Both the position numbers and the translations under genes were made by a program. The notes beneath the pieces were generated by a model. It was not told where the DNA came from, did not search any database, and saw nothing but the letters and a program-made list of their open reading frames with translations. Source: Streptococcus oralis subsp. dentisani (GTDB lineage: Bacteria; Bacillota; Bacilli; Lactobacillales; Streptococcaceae). From it: DNA of 64,000 nt. Position 1 is the stretch's first letter; the number at the start of each line of letters is the position of its first letter. This document shows positions 40,818 through 49,545 of this stretch, one piece after another. The DNA lies in NCBI RefSeq assembly GCF_007475365.1, contig NZ_CP034442.1, forward strand, positions 620,001-684,000, written 5' to 3'.

Positions 40818-41386
40818 TTATGACTTTCTTATGAAGTCTTCAGGATACTGTGCACGCGCACCTCCGATGAGTTTTGGACGACTAGCTAAAGCCGTTACAT
40901 GGGCATGCCCAATCTCACGTAGTACCGGTCGAATCGGAACCTGTACATGCTTGACATGCATGCCAATTACGGTATCTCCGATATCCAACCCAGCATGGGC
41001 CTTGATGAACTCCACTTCGACAGGGTCTTTCATAGACTTAAAGGCTGCCAATTGACCCGAACCTCCTGCATGAAGTGTAGGAAGGACACTGACGATTTCC
41101 AGACCAAACTGCTCCGCCACTTGACGTTCAACGACCAGAGCCCGATTGACGTGTTCACAGCCTTGAACAGCTAGGTGAATTCCTTTTTCCTATAGGATAT
41201 CTAGGATGGGATGATCTTCACAATGATTTCCCCAATTTCTTAGCTGGATTCCTTGCCAATATGGCCACCTAAAACTTCGCTAGAAGAAAGGCCCAAAACA
41301 AAGATAGCTCCTTGCTTCAAATTAGCCTTTTCTAATACATCTTCTACAATCTAGCTTGTTGCTCTTTGAATGTCTTTTTCCTTCAT
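40818..41386 (-). pseudogene. UPF0340/DUF436 (YwlG-like, TIGR01440) protein, degenerate
   Basis: The 3' half is intact and reads [20 protein letters not shown] through [18 protein letters not shown]. The 5' half, from the ATG at 41386 (MKEKDIQRATS), is recognisable as [20 protein letters not shown] but is broken by TAG at codon 12, TAA after GGHIGKESS, an indel near 41215-41225 and a further TAG before [13 protein letters not shown]. The total length (569 bases) is not a multiple of three. The intact family member has about 187 residues; its function is unknown. Confidence 0.85.
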
Positions 41387-41465
41387 ACTTGATAGCTCTT
41401 TTGTCACTATCTATCATATCTTTTTTTACTGATTTTATCAAGGCCAACTAATCATTCTGATTTTA

Positions 41466-41495
41466 AAAAGCAAAACTCCCAGAATTGACTGGGAG
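41466..41495 (-). terminator. Terminator of the ccdA1-to-kinase cluster
   Basis: On the minus strand CTCCCAG and CTGGGAG form the stem, followed by TTTTGCTTTTT. It abuts the kinase stop codon. Confidence 0.8.
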
Positions 41496-43187
41496 CTAAC
41501 TTGTTTCTATTTTATTGATGTATATTTCAACCGTCGTTCCTTTTTCGGGTGCAGAATCAATCTTCATCTGGTAATTGTCTCCAAAATGAAGTTTGAGTCG
41601 TTGGTCGACATTTTGAAGGCCAACTCCTCCACGTTTGAGCTGACTTTGACTACTATCGCCAGCAGCTTGGAAACCAACGCCATCATCCTCAATGCAGATG
41701 ACAAGCCCTGTATCCTTTTTCTGAACAGAAACTTTAATATGGCCCTGACCTTCCTTCTCCTTAATGCCATGGTAAAGAGCATTTTCTACAAGAGGTTGCA
41801 ACACCAACTTGGGTAAGACTAGGTTATCAAAGTCAGGTTCTTCATCAATCTCATACTCCAGCTTATCACCATAGCGTTGTTTCTGGATAAAGAGGTACTG
41901 GCGGGCATGATTGATTTCATCAGAAAGAGAAATCAAATACTTTCCTTGATTGAGCGCCAAGCGGAAATAGGTTGCCAAGGACTTGGTCACCTGAACCACT
42001 CGCTGACTATCCTGAAATTCAGCCATCCAGATGATGGTGTCCAAAGTATTGTAGAGGAAATGGGGGTTAATCTGGCTTGATAGTGCTTGAAGTTCATACT
42101 GCCGAGTCGTTTCTTCCTGCCTGCGAACATCTGCCATCAGCTGATCAATCTGATCCAACATGGCATTAAACTGGCGAGTCACTTCTCTCAGTTCATAGGC
42201 ACCAGCTTCCTTAGCACGAAGATTTTGTGTACCAGAAGCAATTTCCAGCATGGTTTCTCTCAGATCCTTCAAGGGAGCAATCCAGCGCTTGAGACTGAAC
42301 CACACCAAACAGAGACAGGCAAGAAGAGATAAGGCACTAGCAGCAAGCAAGGTCCACATGAGTTGACTCCGAACCTGGTCTAACTTCTCCAACGAAGACA
42401 CGCCTATAACCGTCCAATCTGTTCCTGCAATCTGTTCCTGACTAACGTAGGATTGATGGTCCAGCGTATAGCCCTGCCCCGTCTCGATGTAGGGTTTCAT
42501 AGCCTCCATTTCACTCGCTGAGCTATAGACTGTGTGTTTCGGATGGTAGACAAATTCATGGTTTTCATTGATGATAAAGGCAAAGCCCTGCTGGCCCAAC
42601 TGGAGTTGGTTAAGATAGGCTTCCAGAGTTTCGTAAGAAATGTCTAATCGAAGCACACCAAGATTGGCTCCCTTTGCATCAACCAGTTCTTGAGTGACAG
42701 AAATAACCCACTGACTATCTGATTTACGAGCTGGGGTTAAAACTGGCTTAGCTCCCTGATGAATAGCCTTTTGGTACCAATCCTCAGCCATCATATCAGA
42801 TGAAGTTTTCATTTGCACACTGTCATCTGTAGAAATAACCTGACCGGATTTGGTGACGAGTACCACCGTTTTCAAGTCCTGGTCTGCCTTTAAGATCGTC
42901 AAAAACAGATCTCGGATTCCCTTGACTTGGTCTTGGTTAGGATTCTCAGCATAGGCTAGGACATCCTTCTGCTGAGTCAAACTGGTAGAGGTGGTTTCTA
43001 ATTTTTTGATATAAGACTGAATAAAGTGGCTAGTCTGGCTGATGGTCGTTTGGCTATTGCCCTCAATGGTGGCCTCAATGGCTGATGAACTCGATTGATA
43101 GTAGAAAGTCCCAACCAGAGCTAGGAGAATGAGAAAGACCAGAAAGATGGAAATAACCATTCTGACTAAAAGAGAAGAACGCTTCAT
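41496..43187 (-). CDS. Sensor histidine kinase, YesM/LytS type (TCS09-like)
   Basis: A 563-residue membrane kinase. TM1 (about 10-30) and TM2 (about 280-300) enclose a roughly 240-residue extracellular dCache-type sensor with SVTQELVDAKGANLGVLRLD and GFAFIINENHEFVYHP (shown in part). A HAMP segment follows, then the His_kinase domain with INPHFLYNTLDTIIW (phospho-acceptor His near 373) and an ATPase domain with the N box VENALYHGIK and GGVGLQNVDQRL. It overlaps the regulator gene by four bases. The pair corresponds to pneumococcal TCS09; the pneumococcal zinc metalloprotease zmpB that I recall nearby is absent here. Ligand unknown. Confidence 0.9.
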   Translation of the reverse strand: MKRSSLLVRMVISIFLVFLILLALVGTFYYQSSSSAIEATIEGNSQTTISQTSHFIQSYIKKLETTSTSLTQQKDVLAYAENPNQDQVKGIRDLFLTILKADQDLKTVVLVTKSGQVISTDDSVQMKTSSDMMAEDWYQKAIHQGAKPVLTPARKSDSQWVISVTQELVDAKGANLGVLRLDISYETLEAYLNQLQLGQQGFAFIINENHEFVYHPKHTVYSSASEMEAMKPYIETGQGYTLDHQSYVSQEQIAGTDWTVIGVSSLEKLDQVRSQLMWTLLAASALSLLACLCLVWFSLKRWIAPLKDLRETMLEIASGTQNLRAKEAGAYELREVTRQFNAMLDQIDQLMADVRRQEETTRQYELQALSSQINPHFLYNTLDTIIWMAEFQDSQRVVQVTKSLATYFRLALNQGKYLISLSDEINHARQYLFIQKQRYGDKLEYEIDEEPDFDNLVLPKLVLQPLVENALYHGIKEKEGQGHIKVSVQKKDTGLVICIEDDGVGFQAAGDSSQSQLKRGGVGLQNVDQRLKLHFGDNYQMKIDSAPEKGTTVEIYINKIETS

Positions 43188-43921
43188 CGGCCTTCCCCTT
43201 TCTTAAACTGACGAGGTGTCACACCTGCAATCTGTTTAAAACGTTGGGTAAAGTAGTTCATATCTTCAAAACCAACCTTTTCGGCTATCTCATAAATCTT
43301 TAAATCTGTGGTCAGAAGCAAGAGCTTGGCTTGTTTAACACGCTCTCTCACCAGGTAATCCTGAAAAGGCAGGCCCAACTCTTTCTTAATCAAGGAACTC
43401 AAATAAGTCGGACTAAAATCTAAGTCACTGGCCAAGCTCTTTAAACTAAACTGGCTATCAGCCAGATGGGACTGGATTTTATGGGCCAGATTTCCCTCAA
43501 ACTTATCAGTTAATAAATCTTGTAACTGCTCTTCCTTTTCTTCCTTGTCTAGTTTTTGCTTGATTTTCCCCAACATTTCCTCAATATCCTGACGCGAAAA
43601 GGGTTTGAGCAAGTAGTCATCTACACCGAGTTTGACGGCAGACAAGGCATAATCAAAATCATCGTAACCTGTCAAAAAAACTAGGTGAACCTGAGGATAG
43701 GTTTCTCGGACCAGACTGGCCAACTGGATGCCATTTAGCTGAGGCATATTGATATCAGTTAAAATGATATCCGGCACCTGCTTTTGAATCAATTCCCAAG
43801 CCTGTCTTCCATTTTCAGCCTGACCGATGATTTCCATATCGTAGGCTGCTACATTGACCAGTTTGGTCAAGCCTTGTCTTACCAGATATTCATCTTCTAC
43901 GATTAAGATTGTGTAGGTCAT
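43184..43921 (-). CDS. Response regulator with AraC-type DNA-binding domain (TCS09-like)
   Basis: A 245-residue regulator with a receiver domain (ILIVEDEYLVRQGL, phospho-acceptor Asp56 in DIILTDINMPQ, Lys in LLKPFS) and a C-terminal AraC/XylS pair of HTH motifs (IYEIAEKVGFEDMNYFTQRFKQ region, ending GVTPRQFKK). AAGGAG before the ATG at 43921 rejects a six-codon longer reading. Such YesN-type regulators often control carbohydrate uptake or surface genes. It has its own -10 element at 43951, so it can be expressed apart from msrAB. Confidence 0.92.
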   Translation of the reverse strand: MTYTILIVEDEYLVRQGLTKLVNVAAYDMEIIGQAENGRQAWELIQKQVPDIILTDINMPQLNGIQLASLVRETYPQVHLVFLTGYDDFDYALSAVKLGVDDYLLKPFSRQDIEEMLGKIKQKLDKEEKEEQLQDLLTDKFEGNLAHKIQSHLADSQFSLKSLASDLDFSPTYLSSLIKKELGLPFQDYLVRERVKQAKLLLLTTDLKIYEIAEKVGFEDMNYFTQRFKQIAGVTPRQFKKGEGR

Positions 43922-43950
43922 GCTCTGCTCCTTTACCACTTACTAGTATC

Positions 43951-43959
43951 AGTATAGCA
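43951..43959 (-). promoter_or_regulatory. Extended -10 promoter of the RR-HK pair
   Basis: The minus strand reads TGCTATACT, 29 bases upstream of the regulator ATG, in the gap after msrAB. Confidence 0.5.
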
Positions 43960-43991
43960 AAATTCTCCACTAACTGCTTAGGAAAGACTTC

Positions 43992-45104
43992 TTAATCGAC
44001 ATAATCTAGTAAATAGGCATAGCCTTTTTCTGCCATTTGGTCTTTGGGAATAAAGCGGATAGAGAGACTATTGATACAGTAGCGTAAGCCCCCCTTGTCC
44101 TCTGGTCCATCCGTAAAGACATGGCCAAGGTGAGAATCTCCAACTCGGCTCCGCACTTCCACGCGTGTCATATTGTAAGACTTATCTTCCTTGTAGGTGG
44201 CAACATCTGGACTGATTGGTTGGGTGAAACTAGGCCAACCACAACCAGACTCAAACTTGTCCTTTGATGAAAAGAGAGGTTCGCCAGTGGCCACATCCAC
44301 ATAGATACCGGATTCAAATTTATCCCAATAGCGGTTTGAAAAAGCTCGTTCTGTTTGATTTTTTTGGGTAACTGCATACTCCTCAGGTGACAAGGTCTTT
44401 TTCAATTCTTCATCGCTTGGTTTAGGATATTTGCTGGCATCGATGACGGGATAGGCAGCCTGATTGACATTGATATGACAATAGCCATTTGGATTTTTCT
44501 TTAGGTAGTCTTGGTGATAATCCTCCGCCACCACAAAATTCTTCAAGGGCTCCTTTTCAACTGCCAGAGGTTGGTCGTATTTCTTAGCCACCTCATCAAA
44601 GACTTGGTTTATTACTTCCAAATCCTTATCATCTGTGTAATAGACACCAGTACGGTACTGGGTCCCCACATCATTTCCTTGTTTATTTTTGCTGGTTGGA
44701 TTGATAATGCGGAAGTAATGAAGCAGAATTTCTTTGAGGGAAATTTGATTGGCGTCATAGGTGACATGGACAGTCTCTGCATGTCCTGTTTGGTTAATCA
44801 ATTCGTACTTGGTTGTTTCCCCTCTACCATTTGCATAACCTGAAACGGCATCTGTCACTCCAGGAACGCGTGAGAAGTATTCCTCCACTCCCCAGAAACA
44901 TCCCCCAGCTAGATAAATTTCGTGCAAGTCTGCGTCTTTGCTCACTTCTGTTTTTTTCACTGTTTTTCCTCCTTGGCTAACTGATGCTTTCTCAATTTGC
45001 GAGCTATCTGTCTGCCCTGCATTTCGCATCAATAGAAAATAGAAACCGGTTATGGCTAGGAGAATGACCCCTGCCAAGACAAAAAGTTTTACTTTATCGT
45101 TCAT
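43992..45104 (-). CDS. msrAB: Surface methionine sulfoxide reductase MsrA-MsrB fusion
   Basis: A 370-residue fusion with an N-terminal membrane anchor (about residues 6-26) and two catalytic domains facing outward. MsrA (about 60-215) has the [11 protein letters not shown] motif with catalytic Cys69. MsrB (about 230-365) ends with [14 protein letters not shown] and catalytic Cys343, and the CxxC zinc pairs of many MsrB proteins are absent. It repairs oxidised methionine on surface proteins using electrons from Etrx and CcdA, encoded just upstream. It lies nine bases after etrx1. Confidence 0.94.
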   Translation of the reverse strand: MNDKVKLFVLAGVILLAITGFYFLLMRNAGQTDSSQIEKASVSQGGKTVKKTEVSKDADLHEIYLAGGCFWGVEEYFSRVPGVTDAVSGYANGRGETTKYELINQTGHAETVHVTYDANQISLKEILLHYFRIINPTSKNKQGNDVGTQYRTGVYYTDDKDLEVINQVFDEVAKKYDQPLAVEKEPLKNFVVAEDYHQDYLKKNPNGYCHINVNQAAYPVIDASKYPKPSDEELKKTLSPEEYAVTQKNQTERAFSNRYWDKFESGIYVDVATGEPLFSSKDKFESGCGWPSFTQPISPDVATYKEDKSYNMTRVEVRSRVGDSHLGHVFTDGPEDKGGLRYCINSLSIRFIPKDQMAEKGYAYLLDYVD

Positions 45105-45113
45105 AGCCTTTCT

Positions 45114-45677
45114 CTACCCCATTTCTTTCAATGTCTTTAAAATCATATCCTTATCCATAAAACCTGGTTGTGTTTTGACCAGCTTGCCTTCCTTGTCTAT
45201 AAAGGCTTGAGTTGGGTAAGGACGAACACCATAACTTTCCAAGAGTTTACCTGACGGGTCAATCAAAACTGGAAAATTTTTATAATCCAATCCCTTGTAC
45301 CAGTTCTTAAAGTCCGCTTCCGCTTGTTCTCCCTTGTGACCAGGAGACACCACTGTCAAGACCACATAGTCATCACCAGCATCCTTAGCGATTTCGTCCG
45401 TATCTGGAAGGCTGGCTAGACAGATGGAACACCAAGAAGCCCAGAATTTAAGATAGACTTTCTTGCCTTTGTAGTCAGATAAACGATAGGTCTTACCATC
45501 TACTCCCATCAGTTCAAAATCAGCGACTGCCTGACCCTTGGTGGCAGTTTGTGAACTGACTTGTTCGGTTTTGGTTTGCTCCTTCATAGTAGACTCGTCT
45601 GACATGTTTTTAGCCGAACAGGCTGCCAAGCAACAGATTGAGCCTACTCCAAGGAGACATGTTTGCCATTTTTTCAT
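45114..45677 (-). CDS. Extracellular thioredoxin-fold lipoprotein Etrx1-like
   Basis: A 187-residue TlpA-type lipoprotein (lipobox CLAAC, Cys20). The redox motif is WASWCSICLA with Cys83 and Cys86; CSIC instead of CGPC suggests a different redox potential from the paralogue at 38 kb. Position between ccdA1 and msrAB matches pneumococcal etrx1. GAGAGGA before the ATG at 45677 supports this start over a seven-codon longer frame, which would overlap ccdA1 by a few bases. Confidence 0.92.
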   Translation of the reverse strand: MKKWQTCLLGVGSICCLAACSAKNMSDESTMKEQTKTEQVSSQTATKGQAVADFELMGVDGKTYRLSDYKGKKVYLKFWASWCSICLASLPDTDEIAKDAGDDYVVLTVVSPGHKGEQAEADFKNWYKGLDYKNFPVLIDPSGKLLESYGVRPYPTQAFIDKEGKLVKTQPGFMDKDMILKTLKEMG

Positions 45678-45690
45678 TTCTTTTTCCTCT

Positions 45691-46401
45691 CTATTCAAAT
45701 AATGCAGTCAAAATGGAAGCATTTCCCAAAAGCACCAAGATTCCCATCACGATAATGAGGAAACCACCCACTTTTTTGAGGGTTCCGAGGTAAGGATGGA
45801 GTTTTCGGAAATGTTTCAAAACATAGCTGGAAGCAAGAGCTAGAACCAAAAATGGTAGCGCCAAACCCAGCGTGTAAACTAACATGAGACCAGCTCCCTG
45901 CCAAGCTCCTGAACCACCTGAAGCCGCCAAGGCCAAAACAGACCCCAAAACTGGCCCCACACACGGCGTCCAAGCAAAACTAAAGGTCAACCCCAGTAAA
46001 AATGCCTGACTATAGCCGTTACCCTTTTGCCCCTGTCTCTTTAATTGTAGCCTTCTTTCCTTGTAAAGTCCCTGAAAATGTAGGACTTCCATCTGGTGCA
46101 AGCCTAAAAGAATGATAACTGCACCCGTCACATACTGAAACCAAGAGGCATAAAGCAAATCGCCTAAAAAACCAGCTCCATAACCCAGCAAGATAAAAAT
46201 AAAGGAAATTCCCACTATGAAAGCCAGAGTTCGTAACAAACTAACAAGTGAGATTGAAAATTTTTCGCTAGAAGCCTGAGAACCATCTTTGTCATCCAAC
46301 AAGACCCCTGCATAAACTGGTAACAAAGGTAAAATACAAGGAGAAAAGAAGGAAAGAATTCCAGCAAGAAAAACACTGATAAAAAAGATTACATTGTCCA
46401 T
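45691..46401 (-). CDS. ccdA1: CcdA1-like thiol-disulfide electron carrier
   Basis: A 236-residue, six-helix CcdA protein. Redox cysteines lie in FFSPCILPLLPVY and FAWTPCVGPVL. It carries reducing power from the cytoplasm to Etrx1 and MsrAB outside. First gene of the ccdA1-etrx1-msrAB operon. GGAGG precedes the ATG. Confidence 0.93.
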   Translation of the reverse strand: MDNVIFFISVFLAGILSFFSPCILPLLPVYAGVLLDDKDGSQASSEKFSISLVSLLRTLAFIVGISFIFILLGYGAGFLGDLLYASWFQYVTGAVIILLGLHQMEVLHFQGLYKERRLQLKRQGQKGNGYSQAFLLGLTFSFAWTPCVGPVLGSVLALAASGGSGAWQGAGLMLVYTLGLALPFLVLALASSYVLKHFRKLHPYLGTLKKVGGFLIIVMGILVLLGNASILTALFE

Positions 46402-46433
46402 TGCCTTCCTCCATTCTTTGATTTGATAGGACT

Positions 46434-46439
46434 ATTATA
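46434..46439 (-). promoter_or_regulatory. -10 element of the ccdA1 operon
   Basis: The minus strand has TATAAT 33 bases upstream of the ccdA1 ATG; no good -35 box is visible. Confidence 0.42.
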
Positions 46440-46515
46440 GCTCCAAAACTCCAGAAAAAACAGGGACAATGATAGGGAAAAATAGGAATTTAATCAGTTT
46501 ATTTAGAAATTTTGC

Positions 46516-46790
46516 ACAAAAAAAGCTCTATAATATTTGTAATGGGTAAATCCCCTATGGATATTATGGAGCCTATTTTATTGTAGAAAAAAAGTCCCAT
46601 AAGATCTATAATGAAAAGCGACTAATAATTTCAGCAAACTTATCAAACGAAATGCCTTTGGTTTTCGGAACTTTGAAAACTTCAAAAAAAGGATTTTCAT
46701 CGCTCTCAACATCAAAAAAGAAAGGACGAAATTCGTCCTTTCTAGATCTTAGCTGATTTCAACTCACTACAGTTGACAAAGAGCTGATTT
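46516..46790 (-). mobile_element. Insertion-sequence-derived remnant
   Basis: The minus strand contains GCTCTTTGTCAACTGTAGTG near 46785, which resembles the terminal repeat of common streptococcal IS elements. A 50-codon coding fragment (FFFDVESDENPFFEVFKVP continuing to FAEIISRFSL, stop at 46605) follows. At 46523-46571 a long hairpin pairs GCTCTATAATAT with ATATTATGGAGC. No full transposase remains, and I cannot assign the family with certainty. It fills most of the 430-base gap between ccdA1 and map. Confidence 0.5.
46712..46741 (-). terminator. Intrinsic terminator downstream of map
   Basis: On the minus strand AAAGGACGAA pairs with TTCGTCCTTT, followed by CTTTTTTG. It lies inside the IS-derived remnant and is the first good terminator after map. 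Confidence 0.75.
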
Positions 46791-46832
46791 TTCTGTCTAA
46801 CTTTTTGGGGGCGGTACGAGCTCCCTTCATTT

Positions 46833-47693
46833 TTAATAAGTTCCTTCTTCACCTTGACTGGTCAGGATAACAGGGCCGTCTTTGGTAATCACGAACTGGT
46901 GTTCATATTGGCAAGATAGGCCACCATCAATAGTCTTATGAGCCCAGCCAGTCTTCATATCTGTATCAATTTCCCAGTCACCAGTATTAATCATGGGTTC
47001 AATGGTTAGCACCATTCCTTCACGGAGACGGAGTCCACGGCCTGCAATACCGTAGTTAGGAACCATTGGTTCTTCGTGCATAGTTGGACCAACACCATGA
47101 CCAACCAAATCACGAACGACACCATAACCGCGACTTTCAGCATATTCCTGAATTGCTGCACCGATATCACCGATGCGATTGCCGACAACTGCTTGCTCAA
47201 TCCCTATATACATAGCTTCCTTGGTCACGTCCATCAGGTTTTTCACTTCTTCAGACGGTGTACCAACCGCATAAGCCCAACATGAGTCTGCTAGACCGCC
47301 AGTATAGTTTTGTGTGTATTTTTTCATTTGCTCAACATTATTGAAGTTGAGTTTTGACACATTGAGATCTGATTTGGCAATCGGCCCACCTAGAACCATA
47401 TCAACCTTGAGCAAGTCCCCATCTTTCAAGATGTAATGACGTGGAAAAGCGTGAGCTACTTCGTCGTTAAGAGAGCAACAAGTGGCATAGGGGTAATCCA
47501 TGACTGCCCCATCCACGCCAATCTGTAGAGGAAGGAAATTTTCCTCTTTACAACGTCGACGAACGTACTCTTCAACTTCCCACATATCCACGCCAGGCTT
47601 AATTAAATCACGTAAGCCTATATGGATACTAGCTAGGAAATCACCAGCCTTGTCCATGGCTTCGATTTCACGTGCTGATTTTAAAGTTATCAT
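46833..47693 (-). CDS. map: Methionine aminopeptidase, type I
   Basis: A 286-residue metalloprotease that removes the initiator Met. The five metal ligands are recognisable: Asp in KVDMVLGG, Asp in SKLNFNN-adjacent KSDLNVS, His in GHGVG, Glu in IEPMI and Glu in QYEHQFV. There is a lineage-typical insert around 115-150. Last gene of the murA-GNAT-CBS-map run, 15 bases after the CBS gene. Confidence 0.95.
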   Translation of the reverse strand: MITLKSAREIEAMDKAGDFLASIHIGLRDLIKPGVDMWEVEEYVRRRCKEENFLPLQIGVDGAVMDYPYATCCSLNDEVAHAFPRHYILKDGDLLKVDMVLGGPIAKSDLNVSKLNFNNVEQMKKYTQNYTGGLADSCWAYAVGTPSEEVKNLMDVTKEAMYIGIEQAVVGNRIGDIGAAIQEYAESRGYGVVRDLVGHGVGPTMHEEPMVPNYGIAGRGLRLREGMVLTIEPMINTGDWEIDTDMKTGWAHKTIDGGLSCQYEHQFVITKDGPVILTSQGEEGTY

Positions 47694-47708
47694 TTTTTCT
47701 CCTAGATT

Positions 47709-48986
47709 CTAATTAATTTTAACCGTAACATTTGCTTTTGAAACAATCTGATGCCCATGATAAATATCATAATCAATAATAGCTGAACGTCTCGTGTGGT
47801 GAATAATCCGAGCCTGAATCCGCAGAGTATCATCTATCTGAACAGCTTGCAAGAAGTAAATTAGCATCTGCTCGATGATGAGATTGCGTCTACTATTTGC
47901 TACCAAATCCTGTGTCATGTGAGTTAAAATTTCAGCAAGAACACCATTTGCTAAAACCCCGTTCTTCTCAAGCATAAAGGGTTCAACTGTAATCACAACT
48001 TCGTCGTGATGATAAGACAACTTCTGACCGATTTGCTCTGAAAAAGTCGGCAAGGCTGAAACTTGAGAACGACTCATCTTATCCATAACATCTCGTCTCG
48101 TTACAACTCCGAGCAAAGTTTGATTGCTTCTCACGACTGGGACCATCTCAAAGTCTTCTGCTATCATCCGTTGACTGACGTTAGCTATATTCGTTGCCAA
48201 TCCTGTCAGGAAGAGACTACGAGTCATCACCTTGTCAATCGTTGTGCTAGGTGATTTATCCCCCGCATCTCGCATGGTAACAACTCCAACAACCACTTGA
48301 TGCTGATTGATGACTGGGAAACGACTACTTCTGTTCTTACGTACCAAATCTAGATAGTCTTTCACTGTGTCCGTTTCTCTTAAGAAACCATACTCATGAC
48401 TGGGACGATAGAGCTTTTCAACTGTTAAAATATCTGTCTTAATCTGTACATTTGACAAAGCTCTATTGATCATAGTCGCAACTGTAAAAGTATCATGCTT
48501 GCTTCGTAAAACAGGAATACCCTTTTTATTGGCAAGAGCTAGTACATCCTCGTGCACATGAAAACCACCTGTTACAAGGACCGCATTTTCATTTTCCAGA
48601 GCTAAAAGTTGAATACGAGTACGGTCACCTACGATCAAAAGACCACCATCATTCAGATAGGACAAAATATTCTGCTCGGTCATGGCCCCAATGGAGAATT
48701 TGCTAAATTCTCTGTCCAAACCTTCTTGACCAGCTAACACTTCAGAGGAGGTGACTTCTGCAATCTCTGCATAGGTCAGTTTTTCAATAGCCACTTTCTG
48801 AGATTTGACACGAATGGTTCCACTACGAGGTCGAGTTTCTACAATTCCACGATTTTCAGCCTCTTTAATGGCACGATAAGCCGTTCCATCACTGACACCC
48901 AAGTGATTGGAAATACTACGAACGCTGACACGTTTTCCTATTGGTAACTCTTCCAGATAACTTAAGATTTCCTGGTGTTTACTCAT
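47709..48986 (-). CDS. HTH-DRTGG-CBS-hotdog regulator (YtoI-like)
   Basis: A 425-residue multi-domain protein. An N-terminal winged helix (SVRSISNHLGVSDGTAYRAI), a DRTGG domain (about 70-180), two CBS repeats (about 190-310; VTMRDAGDKS, VVTRRDVMDK) and a C-terminal thioesterase-like hotdog domain (about 320-425) are visible. CBS pairs usually bind adenine nucleotides, so this may be a nucleotide-responsive transcription factor. The target is unknown. It overlaps the GNAT gene by eight bases. Confidence 0.88.
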   Translation of the reverse strand: MSKHQEILSYLEELPIGKRVSVRSISNHLGVSDGTAYRAIKEAENRGIVETRPRSGTIRVKSQKVAIEKLTYAEIAEVTSSEVLAGQEGLDREFSKFSIGAMTEQNILSYLNDGGLLIVGDRTRIQLLALENENAVLVTGGFHVHEDVLALANKKGIPVLRSKHDTFTVATMINRALSNVQIKTDILTVEKLYRPSHEYGFLRETDTVKDYLDLVRKNRSSRFPVINQHQVVVGVVTMRDAGDKSPSTTIDKVMTRSLFLTGLATNIANVSQRMIAEDFEMVPVVRSNQTLLGVVTRRDVMDKMSRSQVSALPTFSEQIGQKLSYHHDEVVITVEPFMLEKNGVLANGVLAEILTHMTQDLVANSRRNLIIEQMLIYFLQAVQIDDTLRIQARIIHHTRRSAIIDYDIYHGHQIVSKANVTVKIN

Positions 48987-49530
48987 TGAATTCTCCTTTT
49001 ATGTATCGAAATTCAAGATAGTCCCTCATTTTTCGTGTATAGCGATCGCTTCCCTTAAACTGTCGGACGAGGCTAAATCCCGATTTTAAGGCTACTTTTT
49101 GACTAGCTTGATTCTCCAGATGAGTGATGATGGATAATTGTTTTAGACCAAATTCTTCAAATGAGAGCTGACAAAGTTTGGTAACTACTTCTGTCATAAA
49201 ACCTTGTGACCAAGAATCCTTTTTTAAGAAATATCCAATCTCAGCTTCTTTCTTGATTTCATCTATTTTTTCAAATTTAATGGAACCAATCATTTCCTGA
49301 TTGTCTTGCTTGCAGATTGCCCAAACACCCAAAGGAGCCTTCATAAAATAGTTGGCAAGTGCGTACTGACTTTCTTCCAAACTTGCTTGACTGGGAAAAA
49401 TAAACTGCAGATTTTCCGGATTTGAAGCAATATCGTAAAATGCTTGACTGTCACTAAAAAAGAAAGGACGCAAATACAAGCGTTCCGTTTCAAAGAAAGA
49501 AAACATTGCTAATTTGGTCCAAATATTCAT
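48979..49530 (-). CDS. GNAT family N-acetyltransferase (RimJ/RimL-like)
   Basis: A 183-residue acetyltransferase of the Acetyltransf_3 group: TERLYLRPF at the start, IGSIKFEKID, AEIGYFLKKDSWSQGFMTEV (acetyl-CoA site, shown here in part) and NQASQKVALKSGF. Protein N-terminal or small-molecule acetylation is possible; the substrate is not evident. GAGGTGATT before the ATG at 49530 decides the start. It lies 15 bases after murA. Confidence 0.88.
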   Translation of the reverse strand: MNIWTKLAMFSFFETERLYLRPFFFSDSQAFYDIASNPENLQFIFPSQASLEESQYALANYFMKAPLGVWAICKQDNQEMIGSIKFEKIDEIKKEAEIGYFLKKDSWSQGFMTEVVTKLCQLSFEEFGLKQLSIITHLENQASQKVALKSGFSLVRQFKGSDRYTRKMRDYLEFRYIKGEFNE

Positions 49531-49545
49531 AATCACCTCAATGGC

